A stretch of 64,000 nucleotides of DNA from Oreohelix idahoensis (GCA_024509875.1 JAMPIV010014142.1:124001-188000), one strand, 5' to 3'. Positions 10,747 through 21,840 are shown, numbered from the stretch's first letter. The notes: generated by a model not told the origin, from the sequence alone. A program made the numbers and translations.

Positions 10747-11490
10747 TTCTTCTGTCATATATATTTCCTGATATACAATCCAATACTATAACGACATGTT
10801 AGCAAATATTTTCTCACTTTTTTGGGGGTTTTTATAACAGTGTACCATGTAATTATCTAAGAAGGCTTAGTTAGTGATATACGGGCCAAAAGATCACTCG
10901 GCCACATTTACATAATATATTTGCATAATTGTATTAAGAGATTTACCAGTTGTCTTTAAGATTTGTGTTATTGATATTTTCGCAGCACATCATTGAAGTC
11001 TGCGACATTATGTCCATTGTGGAACTTTGAGGATATCAAGTCCTGTCCTAGATTGGGAGCGGATGATGTCCACATCTTCTTCTATTGAATGTTTTATGTC
11101 AACGAAGATCAACACATGTATTACTTATTAATTACTGTTGCTTTATATAATGTAATAATATAGTGCGGTATATTAGTAAATTACACCGCTATTTGCAACA
11201 CATTGTATGATATCATAATAATATATTTAATTTCATATATTGGTATGAGAATAATTTGACTTTTATTATGATGTTGCCATCATTGTGGCGTGTGTTGGTG
11301 GCACCTTCCTGGAATATATAAGCGTATACTTAGATAAATTTTTTCTCTAAGGATCTGAGATATGATCTCAGTTTCGCTCCAAGTGTTGAGCTATTTTGTT
11401 AGGTATATATCCGCGCATCATACGTGCGTTAGGAGCCTAGATTTTTTCGGCTCCAGTATTTAAAAAAAAAAAAAGTTTCATTTTTTTTTC
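10747..11490 (+). other. 3' untranslated region of element 1
   Basis: It has no ORF of note and is AT-rich. It ends in an A-run (11462-11474), a five- to six-base spacer and a T-run (11481-11489), which together can fold back just before the polypurine tract. Confidence 0.6.
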
Positions 11491-11508
11491 CCGGGAGGGT
11501 GCGGTAAT
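11491..11508 (+). promoter_or_regulatory. Polypurine tract of element 1
   Basis: CCGGGAGGGTGCGGTAA directly precedes the TG of the 3' LTR. A purine-rich tract here primes plus-strand synthesis. It is less pure than that of element 2 (AGGGGGGTGGTAGTAA), but the position relative to the LTR is the same. Confidence 0.6.
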
Positions 11509-12880
11509 GTTACGCACAAATAATTACTTTTTCCAAAGTCTTTGTATGATCATTTTTTGTATGTATGATCATTTTTTGACTGAAATGTGTATTATGTTTT
11601 TTTACGGTCAAAGGGACATAATCCGAGTTATTGAGACTACAATTTTTTAGGAGTTTGCCTTCTCTTGTATAGAGACACATTCGGTCTATAATTTCTTGAA
11701 CGAAGCGTGACCATATCTCCTTATTTGGTAGTATCAGTCAACTATGGTAGATGTCTGAAAATCTGTCTTAACGCTTCTGTTCATGACCATAAAAGGCGCG
11801 ACTGTGTAAGACTTTTATCTCGAATGTTCTTAAAGTTGCTTTGTGTGAATTGATACTCACGTAGATGAGTTCTGCGCATGTCAAAAACTGGGAGTTCGTT
11901 CTGTGTGTTCCGCCCAGCTGGCAGTTAAGAAATGGTCTGAGTAGCGAGCAGACGCGACCTGCGTCTTGTGATTCTCTGAGGGAAATACATTGTCTTTGTG
12001 AGTTAGTTAGCTAACTAGACTATTTCCCAGTATTATTCAAGCCTGCCTGGAGGCATATGTTCGTGGTTGATTTTCCGAAATAAGGTAATTCCTCTTGTAT
12101 CGAACTTTATGCTATCATCTAGAGGTTCGTCATTTTGTCACCTTTTTGCTCGCCTGTGTGATTCAAAATGGAGAGGTACTTTGACTAGGATTAAGTCACC
12201 GGTATCTTTATACCTGAACTAGTTATATATATATATACCTATGGGTCGCTCTAGACCAACAAGACTATTGTCTGTGTTCCAGGATTCGTTATATCAGAGA
12301 TCACGTCCAAGTCAGATGGTTAGACTTAGGAAGGTTATAAAGGTCGAGCTGACCTGTAATCCATGTATGCTATTCACGTGCAGACAGTAAACGGACTTAT
12401 TGTATACATCTGATCTGCTAGCATCAGGAAGGGAATATTTATTATTGTCTATGAACATTGTTGAGCTGCAGCTGACACTGTTGCAGAAGTTATATATATA
12501 TTATTTATACAGCTTCATGAACCAGAACTTTAGGATATCGAACATACAGAAGCTATCTGTTTACAATACAACTATTGAGTATTGAATCCTAGATGACTAT
12601 CGGCTAATATGATTTGAATGCTGAACTCGTTGAACTATGTTGATGTCATAAATATCATGACTGTTGTTTTGTGGCGTGCAATAAATGGTAAAAATTATAC
12701 AACGAAGTTACCATTTCTATGACTCTACACATCATGTTGCCTGTGCTGTACCCTGTGAACTACTCTACTGCAACATACACAGCAACATTATAAACCAGAT
12801 AAGACACCCACATTTTGCACTTTAATACCTGGTGTCGATAGGGGTGGTAATTTGATGTCATCCTAAATCCACCCTTATCA
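11509..12880 (+). repeat. 3' LTR of element 1
   Basis: It starts TGTTACG, ends TTATCA and is followed by the ATCAT target-site duplication at 12881-12885. It is 1372 bp long and lacks the TTAA transposon found in the 5' LTR. Confidence 0.95.
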
Positions 12881-12890
12881 ATCATCTATT

Positions 12891-12914
12891 GGGGGGGGGG
12901 GGGGGGGGGGGGGG
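12891..12914 (+). repeat. Uninterrupted poly-G run (24 bases)
   Basis: Twenty-four G in a row, then C and four more G. The run lies inside the RNase H reading frame of LINE-A (poly-C, proline codons, on the coding strand) a few bases from the element 1 insertion. Its length may be an assembly estimate. Confidence 0.9.
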
Positions 12915-14517
12915 CGGGGAGGATGACAGAGAAGAACAGTGATGGCTCCATATCCGGCACTGAAAGCTCAATCATCAGTGAAAGCTTGGATGATGTCCTC
13001 TCCATAGGAGTAAATAATTTCCATGGCGAGTAATCTCAGCAGTGTGGGTAGGAAGGTTTTGTCTGCCTGCACTGCAAGGTTTGTTTATATCATTGGTGTT
13101 TTAGCTCAATATGTGGTAGTAGGTCAGGTACAATTTGAGTTGTTAGTCACTTTTCTGGCATATGGTGTTTCCCTACTAATTCCTGGTATTTGCAGGTGAA
13201 GGATGACTTTTTAATTCTATTTCTACTGACTTTGTTTCTGACAAGTTCTTTGCAAGGGTTGTTGACTTCTGCTCAAAAAATCTTTCAGCTGTTAAGATGA
13301 CTGCTTTCTGCATTCTAATCTATAGAGGATTGACATTAGTAGAGATTTCACATGCGTTAGCCAGAGTGGTTCTTAAGCCTCCACAAACAAACCATAATGC
13401 TTGATTCTGGATGTGATCTATTTTGAGTTTGATTTGAAGGGCAGGGAGTGACTTGTAGTGGAAGGGAGCAGTCAAGAATAGACCATGCATAAATCAAATA
13501 CAGGTGGCGTGAGGTATTCTAGTCTGAACCCCATGTTGTGCTGGCAAGTCGTTTGATGAAATTTAGACTTCTCGAGGCTTTATCTCTCACAGTCTTTTTA
13601 GGTTCTTTTGTACGTCAGTTTTGTATCCTGCTGTACTCTCAGGTAGGTTGGGTTATTCCTTTATCAACTTTGTATTATCAAGTGTTAGGTTTAGCTCCCG
13701 GTTTGCTCTCTGGTTGCTGAGGGTAATGATGGCACAGACTGTTTTAGTAGTACTGACCATTAGTTTCCATAAGCTACAGTAGGTTGTTAGAGCAGCAAGG
13801 GCACAATTTAGTCATTTTTGTAGCTGTAGAGGGAATTTGCTTTCTATCTATATCACTAAGTCATCTGCAAACAAGGCACTGGGGATTTTTAGATATTCTG
13901 CCAGGTTGTTAATGTAAATCAGGAAGAGAGTGCAGCTCAATGCTGATCCCTGTGGTAAGCCCTCCTGGATTGTTAATTTCTATGATGCGATCCTGTTAAA
14001 AGTTGTTTAGATAATTGAAAGAAAGTTTTTTATCTATTGGACCATTCTTTCTTCAATGTCCATTCTTTGCATTTTGAGGAACTGAGGAACAGACCATCTT
14101 TCCATACTATGTCCTACGTTTGTTTCAAGTCCACAACGATTACAGCACATGGTTGCCATTTTGGTATGCATCTGCTACTTGCTGCATTAGACAAATTAAT
14201 TGGTCAAGGGTCTGTCTGCCTCTTCTAAACCTTGCCTGGTTGAGGTGGAGAATTTTGCCTCACTCTAGCCACCAGTGTAGACGTGCATTAATCATACGTT
14301 CAGCTAGTTTACTAATGCAAGATGTTAGGGAAATGGGTCTGTAGCTGCTGACTTCCTCAGAATGTTTGTCTTTTTTTTTAGTATTGGGATTATTTTTGCA
14401 GTTTTCCATGCTTTAGGAAGTGTGCTGTTTCTCCATGACTTATTTATAAGGCTCAAAATTGTGTGCTGACCTTTTTCACCTAATTTAGCAGGCATATCAT
14501 TAATTAACTGGTCTGGT

Positions 14518-15063
14518 ATGCATGGAGGCATATCTGAAGTCATCTTTATATAATCACCAGCTAAGCACAATGCTACAGTATTCAAATGTGGAAGTGAACC
14601 TGTCTGTGAGGCTAATTATACCCTCATTGACTCTTGAAATCATCCACACACTTGTGGTTAAATATGTCGAGAACCAGCACTGCACACTAAGCTTGGAGAA
14701 GTCACTTGAGCCCCAGATTTAACTCTGACTTTTTACCTGGTTGGCTGCATGCAGGAGGATTTCACTAGGGGCCCATGATGGGCAAGTGGAGCTGAGAAGT
14801 GGCTCTGAGTAGGACGTTAAAATTCCTTGGGAGAGCCCAGAACCAGAGCAAAGTATTTTATCTCTGCATATTTGGAAAGCCCCTGTGGATAGTGCAGAAT
14901 GCACAGTGTGCTCATGACTTGAACTCAACACATTTCAAAATGGCAGAAAAGCCACAGGAAAAGCCTAGATCTGCACTGTAGATAATACCAAGAGGTCTTC
15001 AACTTTGTATTGGCTGCAAAAGAGCAAGAAGCTCAGCAGTCCTAGTTAAACAACAACAACAAC
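14518..15063 (+). mobile_element. Retroposon family R1, copy 1, with (AAC)n tail
   Basis: The insert interrupts the RT region of LINE-A. It is flanked by the 10-bp direct repeat CTGGTCTGGT (14508-14517 and 15064-15073) and ends in TAGTTAAACAACAACAACAA. The same sequence, starting ATGCATGGAGG, recurs at 61293-62125 and 62441-63088. Target-site duplication plus a simple tail means it moved by an RNA copy. Reverse-complement bases 14575-14625 contain a weak tRNA B-box-like match that is clearer in the other copies. Confidence 0.8.
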
Positions 15064-16300
15064 CTGGTCTGGTCAAGGTGATTTCCTCAGCTCACTTTGA
15101 GAGGCTGGACTGAAGCTCAGCTAGTGTAAATTCTTGGTCAAAAATTCTTTTTACTGTTTTGTGTGCTTTGGACATACCCTTAGTGGAATTTTTTAGAGCT
15201 TTGTCTAAGTTATTTCTCTTCTTTTTGTATTAACTTCAGCAAAAAAATTGTTTAGTGCTCGAGTTTTTCCCCCTGTCTGTGTTAGTTGTTCTGTTCAAGA
15301 GGTACATAGGTCTTGGGTTTCTTTCTGGGCTTTTCCTGCCATATCATTGAGCAGGCCTTCCTTCCATCCCTACTAAGGTCAAGGCTCTCACATCATTTTT
15401 TCTTCTATTTTTCTTGTTTAACTATCTTACTTGCAAGCTTTACTTTGGCTGTTAGCTTGTCGTATATTGTTTTATTAGCTGGGTTAGGGTTTTTCTGAGC
15501 TCCTTTTGTTGCCTTGCATCTCACTTTTACCAGGTTTTCTAGTTCTGTGTTCCAAAAGATGTTGTACCTTTTTCTGGCACCTTTAGGAATTGATTCTTTA
15601 GTTGCTTGTAACAGTGCAGAGTTTACTCTACCACTCACAGTTTCGGAGTCATCATCCATATTTATTTCACTGAGGAGTTGTCAGATTTATATCTATAATG
15701 TTCCCAGTCTGCTTTGGTGTAATTCTATTTTGGTTGTGCTTTAGCTGTTGCTTTAGTTCATCCAGGGTGATGGTTATGAGGATAGGTAAGTGGTCACTTC
15801 CAATGTCCTCTAATACTCTCCATGTACACTGGTTATGGAGATCTGCAGATTTTAGTGTTAGATCTGGGGGTCTGCCAATTCCTGTGGCTTTGTGGAGGAG
15901 AGTAGGTGGGGAATTTTCATCCTGGAGAATAATAAAGTTGGAGGTATTGCTCAGTTCTTCAATGGACTGGTCAGCTGGATTGGTGTCCTGGTAGCCCCAG
16001 AGTGAAGCATGGGCATTGAAATCACCTGCTATTATTGTTCTTTTGAAAGTGATATCCTCAAAGTGGACTTCACCTGTTGCTCTAGATATTGGAGATTTTG
16101 AAGCATTTGTTGCTTCTCAGACTAGACTTTTATATGTTGCCTGCCTGTTTCATCAGTGGTGTTCTGATTATCTACCTGTTGTAGCAAATTCACTACAAAT
16201 TTTTTTTTAAACTCAGCGACACATTTCACTACTGCTCTGAATGAAATAGACCAATAAAAACACAAACTGTGCTAGTAAGAATACTATATTTATAACTTAC

Positions 16301-16462
16301 ATTTTTAACCATTGATGCGTCGGTAGCTAGTCGGGTTGTCAAGGCTCCTGTTGAGTGATTGGGGTTGTCAAAGTATTCAACATCTTGTCTGAGAATGTTC
16401 TTGAAGGTCTCTTGTCTTAAACGCGCAGTCAAATTTTCACCAGAGTACCCAAACGCTGAATT
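16301..16462 (-). CDS. ABCB1: ABCB transporter exon 7 of 7 seen: second membrane domain
   Basis: The acceptor TTTTAG at 16468-16463 and donor GTAAGT at 16300-16295 bound an exon of 162 bp (54 codons, phase 0 at both ends). It encodes an AFGYSGENLTARLR segment, then NILRQDVEYFDNPNHSTGAL and TTRLATDASMVK. In ABCB transporters this is the cytoplasmic helix extension and coupling-helix region after the second helix of TMD2, with the highly conserved RQD-FD and TGAL-TRL motifs. It follows exon 6 without a phase break. No later exon (rest of TMD2, NBD2) was found at lower coordinates, so the gene probably continues beyond the window. The paralogue within ABCB is unresolved. Confidence 0.88.
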
Positions 16463-16842
16463 CTAAAATATTCACAGATATAAACGTAAATATATTACCT
16501 TCCCACCCAAAGATATTTAATGTATTTTATTTTCCCACCAAACTAAATATAACACATTTTAATTCCTCACTAATGTAGAAGTAAAATACTGTTTCTTCTC
16601 AATGAAGCAGAAATAACATATTATTTCTTTCCATTGCTAGAAATCATTGCTGCAAGATCACATGTATGTTTTGGTGCAGACGTCCTGCCAGGGAACAACT
16701 AGCAGCAGTGACCACTCTATGCTTCATAGGGAACAACAATGGAAATAAAAGAATGGACAATAAATGAACTAGTACAGCAGAAAACAACAACAACAAACTA
16801 CAAGTACAAAATTATTTGAGAAAAATAAAGAAAAATTCATAC

Positions 16843-16944
16843 CTGAATCACGTTCGTCACGAACGCCAGGCCTCCTAGTGCAACAAACAGCATACCCCAG
16901 AACAAGCCCTTGTCTAACAGCTCCTGACCTTTCAACCCAAATGT
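16843..16944 (-). CDS. ABCB1: ABCB transporter exon 6 of 7 seen: TMD2 helix
   Basis: The acceptor ATAAACAG ends at 16945 and the donor GTATGA starts at 16842. The exon is 102 bp, 34 codons, phase 0 to 0. It encodes TFGLKGQELLDKGLFW followed by a hydrophobic stretch (GMLFVALGGLAFVTNVIQ) that fits the second membrane helix of TMD2. Only 380 bp of intron separates it from exon 7. Confidence 0.85.
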
Positions 16945-17126
16945 CTGTTTATAACATAAACATGATCAGTAACAACTGATAAAGCTAAATCAGCAATGTG
17001 ATGTACAATCACTTATTTACTTACTCACATGGTACTGTTTACTCTATGGGGAGCATATGACCTTAAGTGCAGGTGTCCATACTGTTTCATCCTGAGGCAC
17101 TTGTTTCAATGTTCATTGAATCATCG

Positions 17127-17670
17127 TAATTTCTTCTTCTTCATACACTTTCAGATTGAATATGTCTAAAGGAAGTAGTGGTAGACCAGAGGCTGTTGGT
17201 TATCATCACAGTTTGTCCAGGAATGGTATTCAGTCATCATCAAATTCCTTAGCATTCCCTATGGAGCATGGCTCCACTACAGTTGATCCCCTTACTGGAA
17301 GCCTGTACTAAACATTCACATGCTTTTACAGCAGTCATTTCTGTTTCAATTTGTATTACATGATGAGGTTGCCAGCCCAATGCAAAACTTCATATTAGTT
17401 GCCTTGTATGTATTGCCTGAGGGAGCAGAAGTCCTTTTCTTTGTCTCATCAGAGACACCCAAGGAACTACACAGAATGGTATCACTGATGACCATATGTG
17501 TTGTTTTCATTCCTCCTATGTTGAGCACCTTTGCAGTAGATGTTCAGCAGTTTTTTTATTGATGCATTGGGACGCTCATCAGTAGTTGCTATCTTTAGCT
17601 TGTTGAACAGATGGCATCTCAATCTGTTGCGGCTTGTGCATAGTCTGAAGATCACCACTTGTTCACCACT
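17127..17670 (-). pseudogene. LINE-C 3' fragment (C-terminal tail), split by SINE R2
   Basis: Minus-strand frames from about 17660 read FRLCTSRNRL and LFNKLKIATTDE. This matches the C-terminal tail of LINE-B (IFRLRTGHNKLN and later). A GAAGAAGAA tail lies at 17127-17140. The copy is truncated at its 5' side and interrupted at 17230-17473. A second copy of the same 3' end is at 61360-61588. Confidence 0.65.
17230..17473 (-). mobile_element. SINE family R2, copy inside LINE-C
   Basis: It is flanked by the 9-bp repeat GAATGGTAT (17221-17229 and 17474-17482). The minus-strand copy ends in a short GATGAT tail. Related sequences lie at 30362-30568 (+), 32965-33870 (-, interrupted), about 46050-46210 (+), about 46540-46795 (-) and 59280-59515 (+). 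The family is recognised by a core near CACATGAATGCTTTT and CTCCATGCTCCATAGGGAAT. Confidence 0.7.
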
Positions 17671-18225
17671 TTAGAGCTGGTAATATGCATCATTTTTCTG
17701 GTGGTATGGATGCTCTGCTTCCCACTTTATACTAGGCCTCTTCATAAGATACACTTGTATCAGGTTCAGGTAGCTTCCCACTTTCCTTTGTCAATCTGTC
17801 AGTCTCTCTCCATTGCCAGTGATATTTTGATTCCTAAGAATGCCTTAGTAAAAGATGACTTCATATCTACTTATGCCAGATAAGAAGGTAATGCTGCATG
17901 GTTATGCTGGAAGAAATATCATCTATCATTATTCTAGTGTTTCTGCTTCTTTACTACCATGGTAAAGAAAACTGGAGACTGCAAAGGACGGGATGTGGAA
18001 GACATGTGGAGTTCATGACACAGGACAGGAGGACTTGGCATAAGTTTGTTAAAGGCCTATGCTCCTTTGGGAGCTGAAGTGTAAAGATGATTTTTTTCTG
18101 AGCATTTCAGCATTAATATTTTCTGTCAATTCATAGCTTTTTTAAATTTATTGTGTGTGTGTGTGTGGGGTCTTCTATCCCCACATTTTTTTTTAATTGC
18201 AAAAAGGAGGAAAAAATGTACATAC

Positions 18226-18369
18226 TTTGATAATTTCACTGTAACACAAGGCAAATGCTGGGAATATAGACCCATTTATCACAGCACCCATGCAGCCAAG
18301 CAAAATAAATGGCCACTCCTTTAGGTTTGCTTTGAACATTCTGGCAAATCCTGGTCTTGGTACATTAAC
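18226..18369 (-). CDS. ABCB1: ABCB transporter exon 5 of 7 seen: start of TMD2
   Basis: The acceptor TTGTTGCAG ends at 18370 and the donor GTATGT starts at 18225. The exon is 144 bp, 48 codons, phase 0 to 0. It encodes VNVPRPGFARMFKANLKEWP, then a hydrophobic helix (FILLGCMGAVINGSIFPAFA) and LCYSEIIK. The PxxxPAFA-type motif and following kinked helix are typical of the first TMD2 helix of P-glycoproteins. It joins the linker exon 25.9 kb upstream in phase. Confidence 0.9.
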
Positions 18370-18900
18370 CTGCAACAAAACAAGCTCTGATACATGTGCA
18401 GTTTGTGCTTGTCTAGAGAGCCAAAAATATCCTGCAATAGAAAACTGATTACACTGTAATTAGACTTAATCTCTACACCTCACGGTAGAAGGGGAACGAC
18501 TAAGTAAGTAAGTATATTTTGTGGTAGAGGAACCCTACTACCAAAAATGTCTTGACAAAACAACACAGCTCATTATGTGTTAACATGCAAGAAATATAAT
18601 CACCAAAGAAAACCTCTCATAGAATACTTGAAAGCACAAAACGCACCATCACTAGAAATTGCACTAAAAACTGACCTACCTAGGGAGCTTCACAACATAA
18701 GAAAATTGTTCATTTCCAAAACACGAATTAACATATAACTGCCAGAGCAAATGAAAATTATTCAGGACAAACAAAAACATGTAAAACATACTATTCATCA
18801 CACAATTTCAGTACGAGAAGTAAAACAAACAACACATTTTTTTTTAAAAAATCAATAAATGCCCATTTGATATATTTTAGATAACTTCAGTTGCAATAAA
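18370..18900 (-). other. Intron sequence without a recognised element
   Basis: AT-rich intron between exons 4 and 5. I see no gene and no clear repeat family before the minisatellite begins at 18901. Confidence 0.5.
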
Positions 18901-19134
18901 TATACTTCCCAATGAAATGATCTCTATATACTTCCAAATGAAATGATCTCTATTACTTCCCAATGAAATGATCTCTATATACTTCCCAATGAAATGATCT
19001 CTGTATACTTCCCAATGAAATTCTCTCTATATACTTCCCAATGAAATGATCTCTATATACTTCCCAATGAAATGATCTCTATATACTTCCCAATGAAATG
19101 ATCTCTATATACTTCCCAATGAAATGATCTCTAT
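18901..19134 (+). repeat. 26-bp minisatellite, left part
   Basis: About nine copies of a 26-bp unit close to TATACTTCCCAATGAAATGA plus TCTC. The array continues at 28476 on the other side of LTR element 2, so the element inserted into it. Confidence 0.92.
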
Positions 19135-20279
19135 TGTTGCTGTCATTTTCGACGGAGTCATCTGTCAAGTTATTTGCTTATGTTTGTATCATAAGTATAA
19201 TTGTGTCTTTACCTGCGATGTCAGGTTGATTAGGGGTTGTCTTCCCTTGTTTATTCATTCATTGTGTTTGACCTGTAGGGTCAGAGGTTGACAGTTCGGC
19301 GTAGGCCTATGGGAAGGTTTTTTAAGGGGGAGTGAGATATACTTCCGGGAAGCCGGGAGGTCCTGTTTTTCTGAAGGGACCAAGAGTCCATTGTTTTTCG
19401 GGGAGAATCTTCGAAGTAACTGCTATGGCAGTTTTCCCCAGTGAATCTCTGTGCGTCGGGATGACGACAGAATTCCTTGTTTAGTTCTGAGGATTCATTT
19501 TCCAGGTAATACCGACCTTTATGCATTATTACGCTTTTCGGTGGCAGAACATGTAAAGGATTACCTAGGGTGAACAGCAGCTCACTGATCCGCCATTTCA
19601 GAACTTATATATTTGTGCTCGAGGTAGCCATCCAAGACTGTTAGTCTTATATTGTCCAGAAATCCAGTGACGAAGATATATTGTGGGAGCCGCAGATTGG
19701 CGGAACTTCTATCTACAATAAGTATTACTGCAGGGTTGATGATAACCTATTTAACAGAAGTACACGGCCGACGTCAGAACGAGGCCTGTGCTTTCGGCTA
19801 TTATACTACAGCCTGATATGTGCAATTGGCGAGGAGTGCCAAGTTGCACCTGTGTGTCAAAGTAACTAAGGCATCTGACGCGTTTAGTCAGAGACGCCAA
19901 GGGCGACGCTACGAACTGTCATTATTGAAGAACTTTGCTATTGACCATGCACGTCTATTCTGATGTTTACCTTTTTGAATGCCAAATGTATACCTATCGA
20001 TGTCAGGTCAGCATGACCTTGTTACACTGACTGTTCCTGTTGATACTATGTGTGTTCCCGTCAATAAATGTCTTGAAACATGCCTGCAGTGTCAAAGCAT
20101 CCTTGATTACTGCATGTGAGAGTATGGGTTGCAGGATCTACATCTATACGAGCCTAAACACATTCGCGCCTTCATTCGCACCCACACTCAATTCATCATA
20201 CGCTCGCACTACACATCTAACAACATGTATACTGTCTTGGGCCAGTGATCACCTCAACAAGAAAAAAAAGACAGTTACA
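19135..20279 (+). repeat. 5' LTR of element 2
   Basis: 1145 bp, TG to CA ends, near-identical to 27334-28475. ORFs that occur in both LTRs are repeat copies, not genes. Confidence 0.95.
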
Positions 20280-20283
20280 TTTC

Positions 20284-20300
20284 TGGTGGACCAGTTACGT
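20284..20300 (+). promoter_or_regulatory. Primer binding site of element 2
   Basis: TGGTGGACCAGTTACGTG starts four bases after the LTR end. A degenerate second copy of the LTR-end/primer-site junction is found downstream at 20344-20375. Confidence 0.6.
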
Positions 20301-21840
20301 GGGCTCTTATGATACATTTCTTGTCGCCAATGTGGCCTAGAAACTTACATTTCTGATGGACCAGATCTGTGGGTTTAAAAAGAACAGAGCGAGCATTTGA
20401 CATTATTGTTGACATTTATGGATCCAGAAATTTACATTCCTGGTTGGCTGTTACATGTATGATGTCTCCAGTTTTGTCGAGAAAGTTACAAGAAGGACAA
20501 GTACACATTACACTTCTGATCTGTGGGTCTAAGCTACACACGGGACAGCCGTAACACACAGCGCTAATTCTACACTTGCAAGTTTTGGCTACAACAGGAC
20601 AGATATAGGTCATCAACGGTTGACCCAAATAAACAGTACGAGCATTTATATTATAATGCTACATAAAGCATAACAAGACATGTACTGAAGTTAACTACTA
20701 GGCATTTGCTACGTGGACCATAACTGCATAGAAGGCGGGTTCCTATTGTAAACAGTACTGCTGGTTGTTACACGTTTCATTCAACAACAGACTTTTCTAG
20801 GTCAGAGCATTCAAGCTACATTGTTGGAGGTCAAGTGTTTGTAAACAGTACGTGGAAATTGTAAACATTCAATGTGCAAGGCGTAATTTGAGAAGGTCAT
20901 AGTAACTTTGGTTCGTGAATACCACTTTATGTTACAGTGGATTTGACGTTCAGTGCGCGTTTGACATTTCGTTTCTGTGTTCGCAAGGAGCAAGGAATTT
21001 ATTTTAGTTTCAGCTGTGACTGAACTTGTTCTGCAACACATTGAAATTGATTGCTATATGTTTATGTTATTTCTACTGTTTTGTGTATTTTTCTGCGGGT
21101 TTTTCGGTTGGTGGGTCTTACGGTAAATATGCCACTTGATCGAGGCTTACTGTAAGCGTTCTGTAGGTGCAAATTTTCTTAATTTGGAAATTTGCTAGTG
21201 ACAATTGGTCGCTATTGATGTTAGCTGTGATGTAATTGTACTTAACGTTGTTTTTGTAATATTTTGTCTGTTTTTCAGTTTTGATTGTCGATTTGTTTTG
21301 TTTGTATTCTGTAGGTCTCTCCTTTCTTGTGTATTTCTCTACACATTTTTGGTTAAAACAGTGTTGCCATTTGTATTGTTTTGTATCTTTGTCTTTGTAT
21401 TTTTTTTTTTTTGTACTACATTACTGTCATACACAGTCTACATACACATACTTGGTCATGTTTTGATATTATTGATAAGATAGACTCTTCATATAGAGTT
21501 TCTTAATAAATATTATATAAGATATTTATACAAGTTCTTTGATAAAAGACTTGTTATCTACAAAGATTGAGACAAGGTGAAATACATATTCAAGTTCTTT
21601 ATAAAAAAGACTTGTGCCCATAGTGAGTGGGATATAAGGGAATTTTTTTTTTCCACAGGTACTCAGGTGATTTTTTGGGTACATTATAAACAAGAGGAAC
21701 ATACAAAGTCTTTGTCTAAGACTAAGACAGTAAAATAAAGTGAAGTGAGTATACAAGTCTATCATTTCAGACTTGTCTCCCATTAAAGTGGGATAATTTA
21801 ATATATTTGCTTCTGCAAGTTACTGATCTCAGTAGACAAG
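20301..21840 (+). other. 5' leader of element 2 (no gene)
   Basis: Untranslated leader of about 1.5 kb. It contains degenerate repeats of the primer-site junction (20344-20375, 20424-20445, 20500-20530), a short block similar to the element 1 leader (21090-21160) with a hairpin, and a T-rich stretch (21200-21430). The hydrophobic ORF at 21205-21483 reflects T-richness. Just before gag, short repeats around ACAAGTTCTTTGATAAAAGA occur (21530-21620). Confidence 0.6.
21117..21156 (+). promoter_or_regulatory. Leader hairpin of element 2
   Basis: CTTACGGTAA (21117-21126) pairs with TTACTGTAAG (21147-21156) over ten positions including one G-U pair, around a 20-base loop. It is flanked by CGGTTGG upstream and CGTT downstream, as in element 1, but the stem bases differ. 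The loops of both contain GCCAC and GAGG. Confidence 0.45.

Larger units (their letters stand above)
1474..12880 (+). mobile_element. LTR element 1: Ty3/gypsy-type retrotransposon with integrase before RT (Gmr1-like)
   Basis: A complete provirus-like unit runs LTR, primer binding site, leader, gag-protease, integrase-RT-RNase H, polypurine tract, LTR. Both LTRs start TGTTACGCAC and end CTTATCA. The 5-bp direct repeat ATCAT lies at 1469-1473 and 12881-12885 and is a perfect target-site duplication. The 3' LTR is 1372 bp; the 5' LTR is longer only because a 1483-bp TTAA transposon sits inside it. By reading, about nine substitutions separate the LTRs, so the insertion is fairly young. No env-like ORF follows RNase H. 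Two frameshifts (near 5940 and 8000) break the gag-pol frame. The target was the RNase H region of LINE-A. Confidence 0.92.
12886..16140 (-). pseudogene. LINE-A: endonuclease, reverse transcriptase and first half of RNase H, decayed
   Basis: Minus-strand reading frames give, in order, an APE-type endonuclease end (IIAGDFNAHASLWGYQD near 16040-15980 and IGSDHLPILITI near 15800), a linker (LLQATKESIPKGARKRYN near 15600), reverse-transcriptase N-terminal blocks (DQLINDMPAKLGEKGQ and WKTAKIIPILKKK near 14500-14370), further RT in the complementary strand of 13500-14350, and an RNase H start (AFTD and SAGYGAITVL near 12990-12940). Many stops and frame changes are present. RNase H continues at 1473-1169. 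The domain order EN-RT-RH matches LINE-B and I-type LINEs. A 546-bp retroposon is inserted at 14518-15063. The 5' limit is approximate. Confidence 0.8.

Noticed and set aside
10747..11490. An env gene after RNase H in element 1 or 2
   Set aside because: No open frame of useful length, signal peptide or membrane anchor is present between RNase H and the purine tract.
18901..19134. CRISPR-like array
   Set aside because: Units are contiguous 26-bp tandem repeats without unique spacers, in a eukaryotic intron.
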